The notes beneath the pieces were generated by a model, which was not told the origin of the DNA, did no database searches, and saw nothing but the letters and a program-made list of their open reading frames with translations. This document shows, one piece after another, positions 23,125-33,543 of a stretch of DNA of 64,000 nucleotides; the stretch's first letter is position 1, and every line of letters starts with the position of its first letter. The stretch comes from Floccularia luteovirens. Lineage: Eukaryota; Basidiomycota; Agaricomycetes; Agaricales; Squamanitaceae. The stretch is taken from positions 1,488,001-1,552,000 of the forward strand of contig VSJF01000002.1 in assembly GCA_009739215.1 (NCBI GenBank), in the 5' to 3' direction. The position numbers and the translations under genes were made by a program.

Positions 23125-24696
23125 CTACACACGAGAGCCACCTTTCTTCGTAAAATGACGTCCCCACTCAACGACTCCATTGCTTGCACGTACGAGTAAC
23201 TTTTTGACACGTTCTCGACGCACACCGACTACTGAGGCACTTTGCGGAATCCTTTCAGGTGTAATATCCATAAAAGACTTGGGTACCTCCAGCATCTTTG
23301 AACTTTGCCCAGCGGAAGGAACATTAACAGCACTACGTCCCGCCTTATGATGAAAGGGTGCAGCAAGCTTTCGAGGGCTTCGCTGCATATTGCTTGAGGT
23401 ATCAGCAAACCCGAGACCGTTCAATGGGAGAGACATCTGTTGGCGATGAAAAGGTTTCTGATGTTCCGTAACCTCCAGCAACGGCGGGACATGGGAGTGT
23501 CGATAATCGCGATACCCATTGTTATGACGACTGGTTACATCTAGCTTTTGTGTTTCACGGTTAATTCCCCCCGAGTGTCCACGCGCAAAAGACCAATTCC
23601 TGTGATGAGTTGTATCTTTATTCTTTGTTTGTTGGCTTGTCATATCTGAAGACTGCGAAAGAAATCTCAGAGATCTGATCTTCGGTACAGGCCGTTGTGT
23701 CGAAGATGGGTTTGGCCTAGGATCTAGCTTCATACTTGCTACCTTTCGTATAATCCGTGGAAAGCCTATTTGGTGTGATTGAGGCTTTTTAGTAAGATAC
23801 TCCTGGTGGTCATACGAGGTGCTGCTGTTCTTCAAAATTGATTCAGGCCGGGATGATACTGAACCCGTATGTATAGTTGGAGCTATGCGATGAGAAATGG
23901 ACCACCTGAGAAGATCAGTAGTAGTAGAACTTTTCATATTTACAGAAAATAAATTGACTGGAGCATCTGCCATGACATCCATATCATCCCTTGAACTGTT
24001 ACGGAGATTGGAGTTGACTGAATTCATTTCAATTTTCATCAGGGCCTCGCCAACCACTTCCAGATCCACATCTTCTGAGAAACGTCTGCTATGAACGGGA
24101 AAAAAAGGTACGTTTTTCACTTCCTTGGAACTCCGCGAGTTCCAGCAATCGAAGTTCCCACTCATTCCTGTTTTTAGTCTAGGCATGATTGGGGATATCG
24201 AACAAGGTCTTCTCCGTTCGTATACATTGTGTTCCAAACTCCTTTCGAGCAGGTCTTTATTGCCGCTGCTCCCTTCGTTGTACCAAGGAGAGCTCCGCAT
24301 GCGTCGCAAGACTGGACTGATAGGGGGCGGCTGGGGAAATTCTGACGCAAAATCTCTATCCAATAATGAAGCAGAATCGGACATAGTCCCATCATGAGTG
24401 CTCGTTGGCGTGAAAGTGCAGTCAGCGAGACTTTGAACACAATGTCGAACAATCTGAGGAGAAGGAGTTGGTAGTGGAGGCTTGGCGTCAGCATAACTTA
24501 AGCCAAAGTCAGTACAGTATCGCCGGGACTTGCGAGGATCCACAGGAGGCTGCCTGAGACCAGGAATGCTCTCTTTGGGTGCCTTCAAATCACATTCGCC
24601 TAGAGGAGTAGGAGGAGTTTGATTCCCTGAACTTGACGACACTTGCACTTCAAATAATTCACAGCTGGTCCTGGAGTTAGTGGAGGGTGAAACCAT
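23125..24696 (-). CDS. Ser/Pro-rich protein of unknown function
   Basis: A 523-codon open frame from ATG 24696 to TAG 23125. I do not recognise it. It is rich in Ser, Pro, Arg and Asn with short motifs such as SPVLRRMRSSPWYNEG and SPIMPRLKTG that look like kinase or 14-3-3 sites, and no predicted membrane segment. The frame stays open upstream to an intron-like acceptor (cattag) near 24754, so the true start may lie in an extra 5' exon between 24760 and 25020. There, an ATG at 25015 opens a short frame, but I could not join the two in phase. It is probably a disordered regulatory or polarity protein. Confidence 0.5.
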   Translation of the reverse strand: MVSPSTNSRTSCELFEVQVSSSSGNQTPPTPLGECDLKAPKESIPGLRQPPVDPRKSRRYCTDFGLSYADAKPPLPTPSPQIVRHCVQSLADCTFTPTSTHDGTMSDSASLLDRDFASEFPQPPPISPVLRRMRSSPWYNEGSSGNKDLLERSLEHNVYERRRPCSISPIMPRLKTGMSGNFDCWNSRSSKEVKNVPFFPVHSRRFSEDVDLEVVGEALMKIEMNSVNSNLRNSSRDDMDVMADAPVNLFSVNMKSSTTTDLLRWSISHRIAPTIHTGSVSSRPESILKNSSTSYDHQEYLTKKPQSHQIGFPRIIRKVASMKLDPRPNPSSTQRPVPKIRSLRFLSQSSDMTSQQTKNKDTTHHRNWSFARGHSGGINRETQKLDVTSRHNNGYRDYRHSHVPPLLEVTEHQKPFHRQQMSLPLNGLGFADTSSNMQRSPRKLAAPFHHKAGRSAVNVPSAGQSSKMLEVPKSFMDITPERIPQSASVVGVRRERVKKLLVRASNGVVEWGRHFTKKGGSRV

Positions 24697-25311
24697 TCCA
24701 TCATCTAACCCAGGATTCGTAAAAGAGCATTTTTGGGTACGAGAAAGTTTCCTAATGATAAATTGTTTTAGGTAAATATATTATACGGCAAGGTTGGGTT
24801 CACATTTGTCGTGGCACTCCGGCATGGCTATAGCGTGGATTCTTCAGCTCTTTGTGTTGAACCAGACTCGGCGGGATGAAACTTTTTCGAAAATGCACTG
24901 TTCGACGTTGATTTCGGAGATTGTCCGTTTCATTGGACACGAATCGCAGGTCGCATAGCGAGTGAGTTTGCAGCGTTGCCGGAGAACGTGGAGAACTTGG
25001 TAAAAGCAATACCATGAATTGTGCAATTATTAGTGATTATACACGAAGAAAGATAAGATTAATTGGAGGAGTCGTGTTTTTATTGGTCGCGCCTTGTAAC
25101 GTGATCGTGTCGACTGTACTGCCTTACAAGCTACACTCAGTGTCAGAGCTGCATCTATGAGTCACTCGGCTGAGCGATCTTCGAAAACACTCCGCAAACA
25201 GTTTGCGTCTCACAGCTCTTCATCTTCACCATCGTACAAATGTCAAGAGTTTGTCCTATTTTGAAGGGTACATGAAGAAGAAAAACAGCAGTCGATCGTA
25301 AATCAATGCAT
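24697..25311. other. Intergenic region between unknown gene and RPS2 3' end
   Basis: About 615 bases. It may include a non-defined first exon of the unknown minus-strand gene (24760-25015) and the RPS2 3' untranslated region. No independent gene is supported. Confidence 0.5.
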
Positions 25312-26198
25312 CTAATACACCTTCTTGCTCGCAGTGAGTTGAAGATGAGCACTATGCTCGTCATATGGCAAGGCAGACACAGGAATATCTCGCCAAAGAT
25401 CGGGTGTGAGGAATGCGTATGTTTTGGTGATCTGTAAGGAGATTAATATCCAACAACCATGTTCTATGAAAAAAGAAACATACAGCAGCAAAAGTAGCTT
25501 TCAAGAAGTTACCCATTGTAGCGGTTGAACCCTTGGATTGTGTATATACATCTTCCACCCCTGCAAGCTGTAGTAGTCGTTTAGAAGCGGGGGCAGCAAC
25601 GATGCCGGTTCCTCTGGGTGCAGGGAATCAGACGACACATAACCGAGCCCACTTTCCCGCTGACTTTTGAAGGGACAGTATGAGGTTCACCAAGGGCGGC
25701 ACCCCAATACCCTCTTCGCACAGGGATAACAGACAGTTTAGCAAGAATGATGGCACCACGGATGGCGGTGGCTACTTCCTTTGCACACTTCACTCCAAGA
25801 CCGACATGACCTTCGAAATCACCAATGGCAACGAAAGCCTTGAAACGGGTACGTTGGCCAGCACGAGTCTGCTTCTGCACAGGCATGATTTTCATGACTT
25901 CATCTTTTAGTTTGGGTAGGAAGAAATCGATTATTTGGAACTCCTTGACTGGAAGGGAGAACAGGTAGATCTCTTCCATGGACTTGATCTTTCCATCTTT
26001 CACAAGACGACCAAGTTTTGTGACGGGAACCCTATAGTGCAACACTTTAAACATCTGAATTTTGTCGTAGGTGGAAGTAATTGCATACCATTCCTTCTCT
26101 TCGTCTTTGCGACCTCCACGTCGAGGGCCCCTACGGCCTCTGCCTCTATCACCACGGCCACGCCCAAATCCACCGCGTCCTCGTCCAGAGTCAGCCAT
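25312..26198 (-). CDS. RPS2: 40S ribosomal protein S2 (uS5), with one-base frame break
   Basis: Small-subunit ribosomal protein uS5, involved in decoding-site accuracy. The start ATG at 26198 gives the Arg/Gly-rich N-terminus ([20 protein letters not shown]), then [19 protein letters not shown] joined over a 57-nt intron, and the S5 signature [20 protein letters not shown]. The motif [20 protein letters not shown] follows. The C-terminal exons read [35 protein letters not shown] and [15 protein letters not shown], ending KKVY at 25312. In RLIPAPRG an extra base (CCCTGCA for CCTGCA, near 25622-25625) breaks the frame. A functional essential gene cannot carry this, so it is probably an overcall. 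A GTGAGT donor at 26374 and an acceptor at 26213 suggest a 5' UTR intron. Confidence 0.93.
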
Positions 26199-26702
26199 TT
26201 TATATGCGGTTACTAGAAATCTGATATAAATGCGGGTCAGGAAAGGTCATCTAAAGTTACAAAATGTAATCCATCCAGATTTCCTATCAAAGGAGCGCAG
26301 AAAAGCACGGGCTACTGTGTGTACAGAGTCTCTACCGTCTCGTACGCCCTGAGAGCTGAAAGGACAATACTCACAGTGTTGAGGTCGCTGTTTTTACCGA
26401 TGCTGAAGGTGTGTACAACTCAAAATCGATACCAAGCTCTGCTCACGTGGATATTCGGGGGTAGCCGTGCCAAGCGCCAACGGGCGGGACCTGCTTAGTA
26501 AGCCGAGAGGTCTCAAGCGCCACCTGTTGTCTGTGCTCCTTGCCTTCGTTCTTCACATCAGTCCGATATCTTTGTCGCCGTAAAACGGAATTACCAGTGC
26601 GCTTCACAATTTTCACCCTCATCCCGCCTGTTCACTAAATTTCTGTGTTCTCAGGAACTCATTCTAATCAGTCCCATTTCGAAGACTTCAAGTTGGCAGC
26701 TC
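26199..26702. promoter_or_regulatory. Shared upstream region of RPS2 and antizyme
   Basis: About 500 bases between two divergent starts. The RPS2 side contains a plausible 5' UTR intron (26213-26374 on the minus strand, donor gtgagt, acceptor tctag). The antizyme side has a pyrimidine-rich leader (26520-26700). No individual transcription-factor site can be named with confidence. Confidence 0.5.
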
Positions 26703-27752
26703 ATGTCGTTATCCACGATGCCGGATTATTCAAATCAAAAATCTAGTCTTTGCCCCACGTATATTTTTTTTATAATTTTTGGCGAGAAAATCACTGACGT
26801 TCACGGCTTTAGCAACGGTCGTCAAACCGTTGGAGATGGGGCTTGCACTTTCGACAACCAGCCCAGTGTGCTTGCAGTTTGCCATCTTCAAGGCGATCGT
26901 GACATGTACTACTACTCTACTACCTTCTCTGGAGGGCCTGGGGCAAGCTTCTTATTTCATCTCGATATCACATTACTAATGATTATTGCAGTGGCGCTTT
27001 TGACGTCCCTAAAGTGAAATGCCCTCCAGACCGAGGGTCGTCGGATTGTGTGACAGGCAGTCCTGCGTCCATTGTATCCCCTGAAAGCCCATACATATCT
27101 TCTTCTCCAGAAACGAACTACTTCTCGAAGTCTATTGTTTACCCCCGCTCTGAATCCCCAATTACTACGATCGACTATTCTCATTTTCACAATTCAGTTA
27201 CCAGTCCCAGAGCTATCCCTAGCAGGCAAAATACGGACATTTCAACCCCTTTTTTAACCCCAGACGATGACAGCGATAGCAGTTTGGACGAAAACTCTTT
27301 CATCAGGACCAAGCACGAAAAGGATGCTCTTGACTTCCTCCTGACACTTTTCCCACGGCAAGGTTTAAAGGCATTTCCTCATGCCAAAAGCGTGTCAATA
27401 TCTGCCCCTAATATGGGTGCCTCATTTGAAGGCGTTGTCCTTGACCTTCCAAGCCAACCCAAGACTCTCTACGTAGACGGTAAAAATGCAGAGTCTGTCA
27501 GTTTACGAGAGAGGTAACAAATTTCTCCTTTCTGAAATCTTGGATACTTATCTGGTTTATCGTAGTATTGTTGCACTTCTTGACCTTGCGGATGAGAGAC
27601 TCGAATGTAATGCTTTGGTCATTGCCTTGGAACGTTCATCTCCAAACCTTGGAAACCTGTTACATTCTCTCATGTATATAGGTGGCAATGTCGTGACAAA
27701 ACCTCCATACAAAGTCGACCCTGCATTTGTCTTAGTTGGTATCGAAATATGA
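26703..27752 (+). CDS. OAZ1: Ornithine decarboxylase antizyme with +1 programmed frameshift
   Basis: Polyamine-controlled inhibitor that binds ornithine decarboxylase and sends it to the proteasome. ORF0 starts at ATG 26703. It is spliced over 26759-26812 (donor gtatat, branch cactgac) and an apparent GC-AG intron 26943-26991, reads YYYSTTFSGGPG-WRF, and stops at TGA 27001-27003. A +1 shift on TTT-TGA continues as DVPKVKCPPDRGSSD, paralleling the WCS/DVP shift-site region of animal antizymes. ORF1 ends with the antizyme fold (DALDFLLTLFPRQGLKAFPH, SIVALLDLADERLECNALVI, VDPAFVLVGIEI). An intron at about 27514-27566 joins SLRE-SIVALL. In this family polyamines raise frameshifting, giving feedback control. 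A second in-frame ATG at 26718 could give a shorter isoform. Confidence 0.85.
26998..27003 (+). promoter_or_regulatory. Antizyme +1 recoding site (TTT TGA)
   Basis: The last sense codon of ORF0 is TTT, followed by the in-frame stop TGA and then C. Skipping one base gives GAC GTC CCT, the start of ORF1. The surrounding residues (W-R-F then D-V-P) line up with the known antizyme shift context, and UUU-UGA is one of the non-UCC variants compatible with +1 slippage. A simple one-base overcall in the TTTT run cannot be excluded from sequence alone. Confidence 0.75.
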
Positions 27753-27989
27753 AGAACCCGTTTTTTGTGTTCCCATGAACTCCGACCTGCAGCTGCGGGG
27801 TTTCGAAATTCTCCACAATCCGTATTCTGGACCTGTCGAATTATATTGATACTAATCACTGTATCTTGTATGCGAGAACATGTATATATACATTCCCATT
27901 GATAGCTTCTTAGCGTGTCCAATCACATGAATTACATTGCAACAAGATACTGTTTAGTTCCAAGAAAACATTCGTATACATACGACCCT

Positions 27990-29053
27990 CTACATTATTG
28001 TGCAACCTTCGTCTTTTCGTTCAAGATTACGTGAAATCTCTTCAGGTCCTAAGCTGCGATTACTAGGTCTAGCGTCAATTCTGACAATCAGAACTCCAGC
28101 ATTCTCCGGATCAACTTGTGCATCAAGATGGTGCCTATACATAGAATGAGGAGTCATGCTTTTCATCAAGAGGATAACAACATACTTGACCATTAGCTCT
28201 TCAATTGCTGGCTTAATTTTGGCAGCCCCGCCGGCAGAATGCAACCCCTTCCCTATCATATAACGGAATGTCAGATATCGATATATCAAGAGTAAATTTA
28301 TTGCCTCTGTGGTTACGAACCAACAATGAGGTTGACTTGTGTATCGCCTCGTGCCTTGGCCTCTTGCAGTGCAATGTCAGTGCGTGCTATCGCCTCCTTG
28401 ACGTATAGCCCATGCAAATCAATTTCTCCAGGTTTGCTATCCTGTACTAGCTTGAATTAATAATAAAAACTAAAAAAAAAATAGTGTGGCGACACACCTT
28501 GTTGTTTTCTGTAAATTCCAATTTGTGAGGTGAGGTATCGCGAGAACGGTTGAGCAAATTCTCCTCACCAATGAATATCCAATTGCTTGCTTCCCGGTTG
28601 AGTTGTTCCATCTTACGCTTATGCTCCTTTCCTTCATCGGACAATTCTTTTGCGAGTGCGCCATTCTTCTGAGCATAAGCTTGGTGACTTCGCTCAAAAC
28701 AACTAGCCATGAGATCACCCTCTTCATTAGCGCGTGCCCTGAGTGATCGGTAATATTCGTTGTTCTGGCTTATCTGATTCTGGTCCTACGATATCATGTG
28801 TATTATGGATAAAATTCTTTCAAAGAAAGGATATGTTACTCACAGCATGTGGCTTGTGTGGTCGGTGTGGGGGCAACGTTGGTTCATACTGTTGCTGTGG
28901 CTGGTGATGAGGTGGATGGACTGGCGGTACTTGTTGCGGATACGAATGTGGCACATGTTGGGGATACTGTTCGGGCGGTTGTTGAGGTTGTTGTTGTGCG
29001 GAAGTATTCCTGCAAAGGAGGTTGAATAGCGAATTCAAAAAATTTAAAATCAT
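27990..29053 (-). CDS. DUF1771-Smr domain protein
   Basis: The protein starts at ATG 29053 with a hydrophobic segment (MILNFLNSLFNLLC), then a Gln/Pro/His-rich stretch. The DUF1771 helical region follows (YYRSLRARANEEGDLMASCF, SHQAYAQKNGALAKELSDEG). The Smr nuclease-like domain has the signature EIDLHGLYVKEAIAR, then VNLIVGKGLHSAGGAAKIKP and AIEELM. The Smr core motifs (LHGL and GKGxHS) are intact. Smr proteins of this type in fungi and plants are linked to RNA or DNA cleavage and ribosome quality control; the exact role is unknown here. The C-terminus ends KDEGCTIM, a possible CaaX-like Cys-Thr-Ile-Met prenylation box. Introns lie near 28143-28188, 28247-28320, 28444-28498 and 28785-28842. 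Confidence 0.82.
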
Positions 29054-29267
29054 TGTGCGATGTGCTAGTTAGTCTGGAGGCGTCGATCAGGAATGATTAA
29101 TAAAGGCGCAGCAAACAGAGTTGGCCATAGAACAATCAGAGTATAGTTCCGTCCAGCCATCGAAGAACCTGAGCCTCATGGAGGGATTATTGAGAAAATA
29201 AATAAATAAATATCAATAATTGTTTATGATATGATATATGGTAAAAGCACTTGCCAACTACGAAACA

Positions 29268-30505
29268 ATGTTTTTTGACCTCAATATTCCACTTCCTAGC
29301 CTTTCTCACCAAACAAATTCGAAGAGAGGAAAAGCAAAACAAAACTCCTTATTCACACCCTCCCAGATAACTGAATTGAATACGCGTATTGATCTCCTTA
29401 TTCACTGTTAGTTTTTTTCATATAAGCTAACTCTATCTGCTACTAACCACATCCTTCTTTGTAGTGGGTTACTCAGTCATTGCTTTCACGCAAACTGTTC
29501 ACAAGAAGATCGACTCTAAATCTCATGTTAACATTCTCGATGAACTACTAGGTCTACTAAAGCAACATCCAGGAGTTATCTACCTGAAAAGATTGAGTAT
29601 TATCCTCGACGAAGACAGTGAAAAAGGATTTGGGTTGGTAAGTCCAGAGCTCCTTATAAATGGGCGACATTAATACAAACCATAGATCAATGCCAATATA
29701 TCATTATTTCATGGATATGATCTGATCTCTCTTGTCCCAACTACACACACAACATTCACACTTGCTTGCCTAACCCACAGTCTCCCAACTCCCTTAACGG
29801 CACATATAATATCTTTGCCTTTAACACTCCCACGTCTACCTTATCATCTCAAACATACGCTCATTCGCACTGCAATAAAGAACGGAGCAGTTTTTGAAAT
29901 AAGTTACGTAGGCGCACTTGGAGGCGAGAATGACCCTTTATTGACAGAAGTTGGTGCTGCCGAAAGTGGACTTGCTGCCAAACGCAATTGGTGGGCTTCT
30001 GCACGGGAACTGACCAGGGTTACGAAAGGAAAAGGTCTTATCGTCAGTGGAGGTGTTGTTTCTCACGCAGATCTTCGCGCACCAAAAGATGTGGCGAATC
30101 TGTGAGTCGTTTCGCATGATGTTATATCTTGTGCTGACTATAGATAGTATAACTATCCTTGGTCTTGCGCAAGATGCTGCACGTAATGGATTAACAAAAC
30201 TTCCGAAGTCACTCGTGGTTAGAGCCCGTAAGTAGGTTTAACGAATACTTAATGAACAATATCTCATCGAAATCTCATCAGAAACCCGGAAGACATATCG
30301 TGCAGTGTTATCAGAACCAAGATTAGTTATTCCTGATAGTTTGTCCGAGTTGGAAGACACCATTGGTGTGAAAGACAAAAAATCGACAGAAGGGAATACT
30401 TTAGGTAAACGAGCATTAGTAGAGGAAAAACCCATCGAAATGGAAGTAAATGTCAAAGATCCGACATCTAGAAGGAAAAGGCGGAGAAAAGGTGCAGATA
30501 AATAA
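29268..30505 (+). CDS. RPP1: RNase P/MRP subunit RPP1 (RPP30 family)
   Basis: Protein subunit of nuclear RNase P and RNase MRP, with a TIM-barrel PHP-like fold, needed for tRNA 5' and rRNA processing. The ATG at 29268 gives the classic N-terminus MFFDLNIPLP. Next comes LGYSVIAFTQTVHKK, with the HLGYS join made by the intron at 29407-29463. Then ILDEDSEKGFGL joins INANISLFHGYDLISLVPT. The core continues with FEISYVGALGGEN, RELTRVTKGKGLIVSGGVVS, DLRAPKDVANLITILGLAQD and LPKSLVVRA. The C-terminal tail is charged and basic (SRRKRRRKGADK). Introns at about 29639-29686, 30103-30145 and 30230-30280 keep the frame. Length is about 300 residues, normal for the family. Confidence 0.9.
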
Positions 30506-30609
30506 GTAAATAACTAATTAATTAATTTTCTTGTGGGAAGATTATGTTACATAATGGATACCAAAACTCTTAGCAACGCCATCTTACCCTGCCGTCTCCC
30601 TTGTCCCCA

Positions 30610-32003
30610 ATGATTCTCATATCGTCCACGCTCTTTTTCTTCGCTACTCTTCTTTCCGTTCAAGCAGGCACTGCAAATAACGGGGATGATTGCAATATTG
30701 CCAATAATCGTCTGCAAGTTGGGACATTCCAATTCACGAGTGATTGCAATTCTGTGACGTTCTGTGAAAATGGAAAATGCACTCCGAAACGTTGTAGACA
30801 TGACGATTTTCCTTTTGGATATGCTCCAGGTGCAGACCTTCCAGAAAAATGTGGAAATGGAAAGTTCTGCCCTGATGAAGGGAGTGACTGTCAAAGTCTA
30901 CTAGCGGTTGGGAGTCCTTGTCAGCTCAACAGAGACGGTGCGCCATTATCTTTCTGTCATGCTACTCTTCTTCCTGACTGCAAGCTGTCAGACGAATGTG
31001 AGCCACCGCCGAACTTCAAGGAACTCGCAGATACTAGTGGTCGTGGACTCAATTTCAACGGCTCTGTATGCTTGATGAATACATGCATGTGAGTCCTAAC
31101 CATCAAAAACGTATCTAATTCTCATTACGACATTACGAAACAAGGTGGGCAAATGCGACCCTTGGTACTGCTTGTGTAGTAGAAAATACTCCATATACTA
31201 GCTATGGACTGACAACAGAATTTATTGACATCGTGTCCCGGTAAGTTCTAATTATATTCATTCAACCTACCTGTATGTTTAAGTTGTCCACCTATCAAGT
31301 GGTAACTGCCGTGTTGGATTATACTGTGACTCTGTGCAAAAAGTTTGCATGAACAACAAGGCAGTCGGTGAAGCTTGCGCAGCTGACAAAGAGTATGTGT
31401 GCACCATTCTGTGAAATCCTACATACTCTCATCTTTTGATAATCAGATGTGATTCATGGAACTGCCTGAGCACTGGTGTTTGTGGGATATCTGCAGCTGT
31501 TCCTCATCATTTTGGCATAGGGTTGTACATCGGGGTAGCAATCGGAATTCTGGGAGGTGAGTATGATGGAGCTTATTCGGGAAATATCTCATGCCTCACT
31601 ATATAGGAATGGTTGGAACACTCACGGGTCTATTTGTAACCCACCGCAAGCAAAGAGATCAAGAACGTGAAAAGCGAGCACAATACTGGCGGGAACAGGT
31701 ATGCATTCTTAATCAATGTAATGAATTAATTCACTGATCAGAAACGTGAAGAATGCATTCCATCAAAACCTCATGCAAATGCGCGAGACAGCTCGTGCAT
31801 CAATCCTATCACTACCAAACAACGGTGGGAGTGCCCGCAGTACTATGTACAGCCGTGATGCACTTTCAGACGAAGCGCCAATGCTTACGAATGCTGCACC
31901 GAAGGCTTCAGGCTTGCGACATTACCTTTCCGATGATGGCAGTTCCGAGTTTGACGAAGGTGTTATGATGCACTCCGTGAAGAGAGCTGATGGCCGTTTC
32001 TGA
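30610..32003 (+). CDS. Cysteine-rich type I membrane protein
   Basis: The ATG at 30610 opens a signal peptide (ILISSTLFFFATLLSVQA). A lumenal or extracellular domain follows with more than 25 cysteines in disulfide-like spacing (CENGKCTPKRC, CGNGKFCPDEGSDC, CDSWNCLSTGVCG). One transmembrane helix comes next (GLYIGVAIGILGGMVGTLTG) with a basic stop-transfer (THRKQRDQEREKRAQYWREQ). The cytosolic tail is about 90 residues and Ser-rich. The cysteine blocks loosely resemble dickkopf or EGF-like repeats, but no named family can be claimed. Introns near 31089-31144, 31241-31296, 31395-31447, 31555-31607 and 31700-31740 separate the exons. The topology suggests a cell-surface or secretory-pathway receptor or adhesion factor. 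Confidence 0.72.
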
Positions 32004-32251
32004 TTTTTCTCCTATTTTTGTACAAAGAACTTCAATATAAGGACGTTTTGCTATAGACATTGCATTTGATAGGTGATGTTAGTAGCTGCGAACATTGCCA
32101 ATTTAAACTGTAGAGGCCAGTACGGGTATATCTGAAATTCAATTTAATACTGAAACGGGTTCCTAACTAAATAAGCTCAGCCGTTAACTGTCCCAACTTG
32201 GCCAAGTTTTAGATTTGTTGGCGCCACCTGGCTAACATTCCACTTACATTC

Positions 32252-33290
32252 ATGGCCTCCACTAACCCAACTCGCGATTTCCATAATGCAGCGCCCACTC
32301 CTCAACCATCTGCGGAGACGGATGTTACTGGAGCTGAAGATACACCTACCGATGATATTTCGGACCAGTCGCAGCTAATTTCACCCCACAAAAACAGGAA
32401 AGGCAAACAAGTCGAGGAAGACGACAATATTGGTGACAACGAAGGCTCAATTCCTTTGCAAGATACAAATGTGTATCCGCCAACAACAGAAGATGAAGCA
32501 GATGCTAGACGTGTAGAAGAAGTAAGTTCAGTATTTTTACCTAACAGTTTTTACAATGTGCTCTACCCTTAGAATCTTCGGCGCTGGGAAATTGCAGAGA
32601 GACAACGGCGGAAAGCAGCCAGGGAGTCTAATCAGAATTGGAACATCTCGCAGTCCTTGGTTGGGGACGTAACTCGCCGCGCAAGCCTCCTTTGGAAGGG
32701 ACGGATCAGCAACTCCAATGATGTGCTAGGAAACCACACAGCGTTGCAGTCGCAAGAAGGGATAGATGGTGTACAACTAGACAGTATCAACACTACTCCT
32801 ACACCTTCGCCGAGACAGTCCATTTCTGCCAGCACCGTCAGCTTACAAGACCCTTTTGCAAACCCACCGCAGCCACGGTCAGCATTCTCGGATGGACATG
32901 CGGAGGATGTCGCGGGACAGTCGTTAGACCCCTTCAATCAAGACTCTGAAATTACTCCTACTTCTGCTACATTCTTATCCCCCACACTTTCAACGCAAAA
33001 GCCCCGTGTGCCTCCACCTCCGAAACCACTTGGCCTACCACAACCTCGTCCCCCTCCGCCCCCAGTGTCAAGTTCACCATCTGAGACACCCCCTCCGTCC
33101 ATCACTGCCCAGGATGGTCCACAGGAATTAGATGTAGAAGAAACGAGATGGTGGCATGACTGGTTATGCGCGTGTGGAGAAGGTCCCGATAGAGGGGGGA
33201 ATAGTCAGGTGTGCATTGCTGCCCTCTTATCAGACATCAACTTACTTTGCCACTTACCCTTAGGCCGGACGAACAAATCCATTCGAATAG
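32252..33290 (+). CDS. Proline-rich protein with C-terminal NPFE motif
   Basis: Unknown protein. Start ATG 32252; an acidic N-terminus; then, after an intron at about 32522-32572, a basic helix (LRRWEIAERQRRKAARES). A Ser/Pro-rich middle includes polyproline (PPPPKPLGLPQPRPPPPPVS), a possible SH3 or profilin target. Near the end is a Trp/Cys block, TRWWHDWLCACGEGPDRGGN. The last intron (33209-33263) must be removed: it joins NSQ to AGRTNPFE and the stop TAG 33288-33290. Without splicing the tail reads into unrelated sequence. NPF tripeptides bind EH-domain endocytic adaptors, so a role near endocytosis is a reasonable guess, not shown. The final exon is 27 bases. Confidence 0.65.
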
Positions 33291-33543
33291 ACAGATTCTT
33301 GAATCCCTTGCCAAATCCATAATGTACACAACAGTAGAATCGAGATACCCCACATGAATTTTCGTGGCCCTGCCATTTTGTTATAGGACATTTCCAGGAA
33401 TGCAGTACTATATTGACACTCATAATCATGAATTTCCAACCTCTATAACACCTATTACAACGTTGGGAATGTGTAGTATCGGTAGATAATGTTTGTTTAG
33501 CTGAACCATCCAAATTCTGTTGCCCGAAGGCAACAAACAAATG

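Noticed and set aside
26779..26979. Alternative antizyme ORF0 in the neighbouring frame (QFAIFKAI joined by a gtgaca donor)
   Set aside because: It starts without ATG and gives a less antizyme-like context; the frame from ATG 26703 gives FSGGPG-WRF next to the shift site.
33205..33540. Minus-strand open frame matched by 36335-36631 in the other unit
   Set aside because: Similarity is explained by the duplicated 3' flank of the NHA1 units; frames differ at both ends and no start or splice logic supports a gene.
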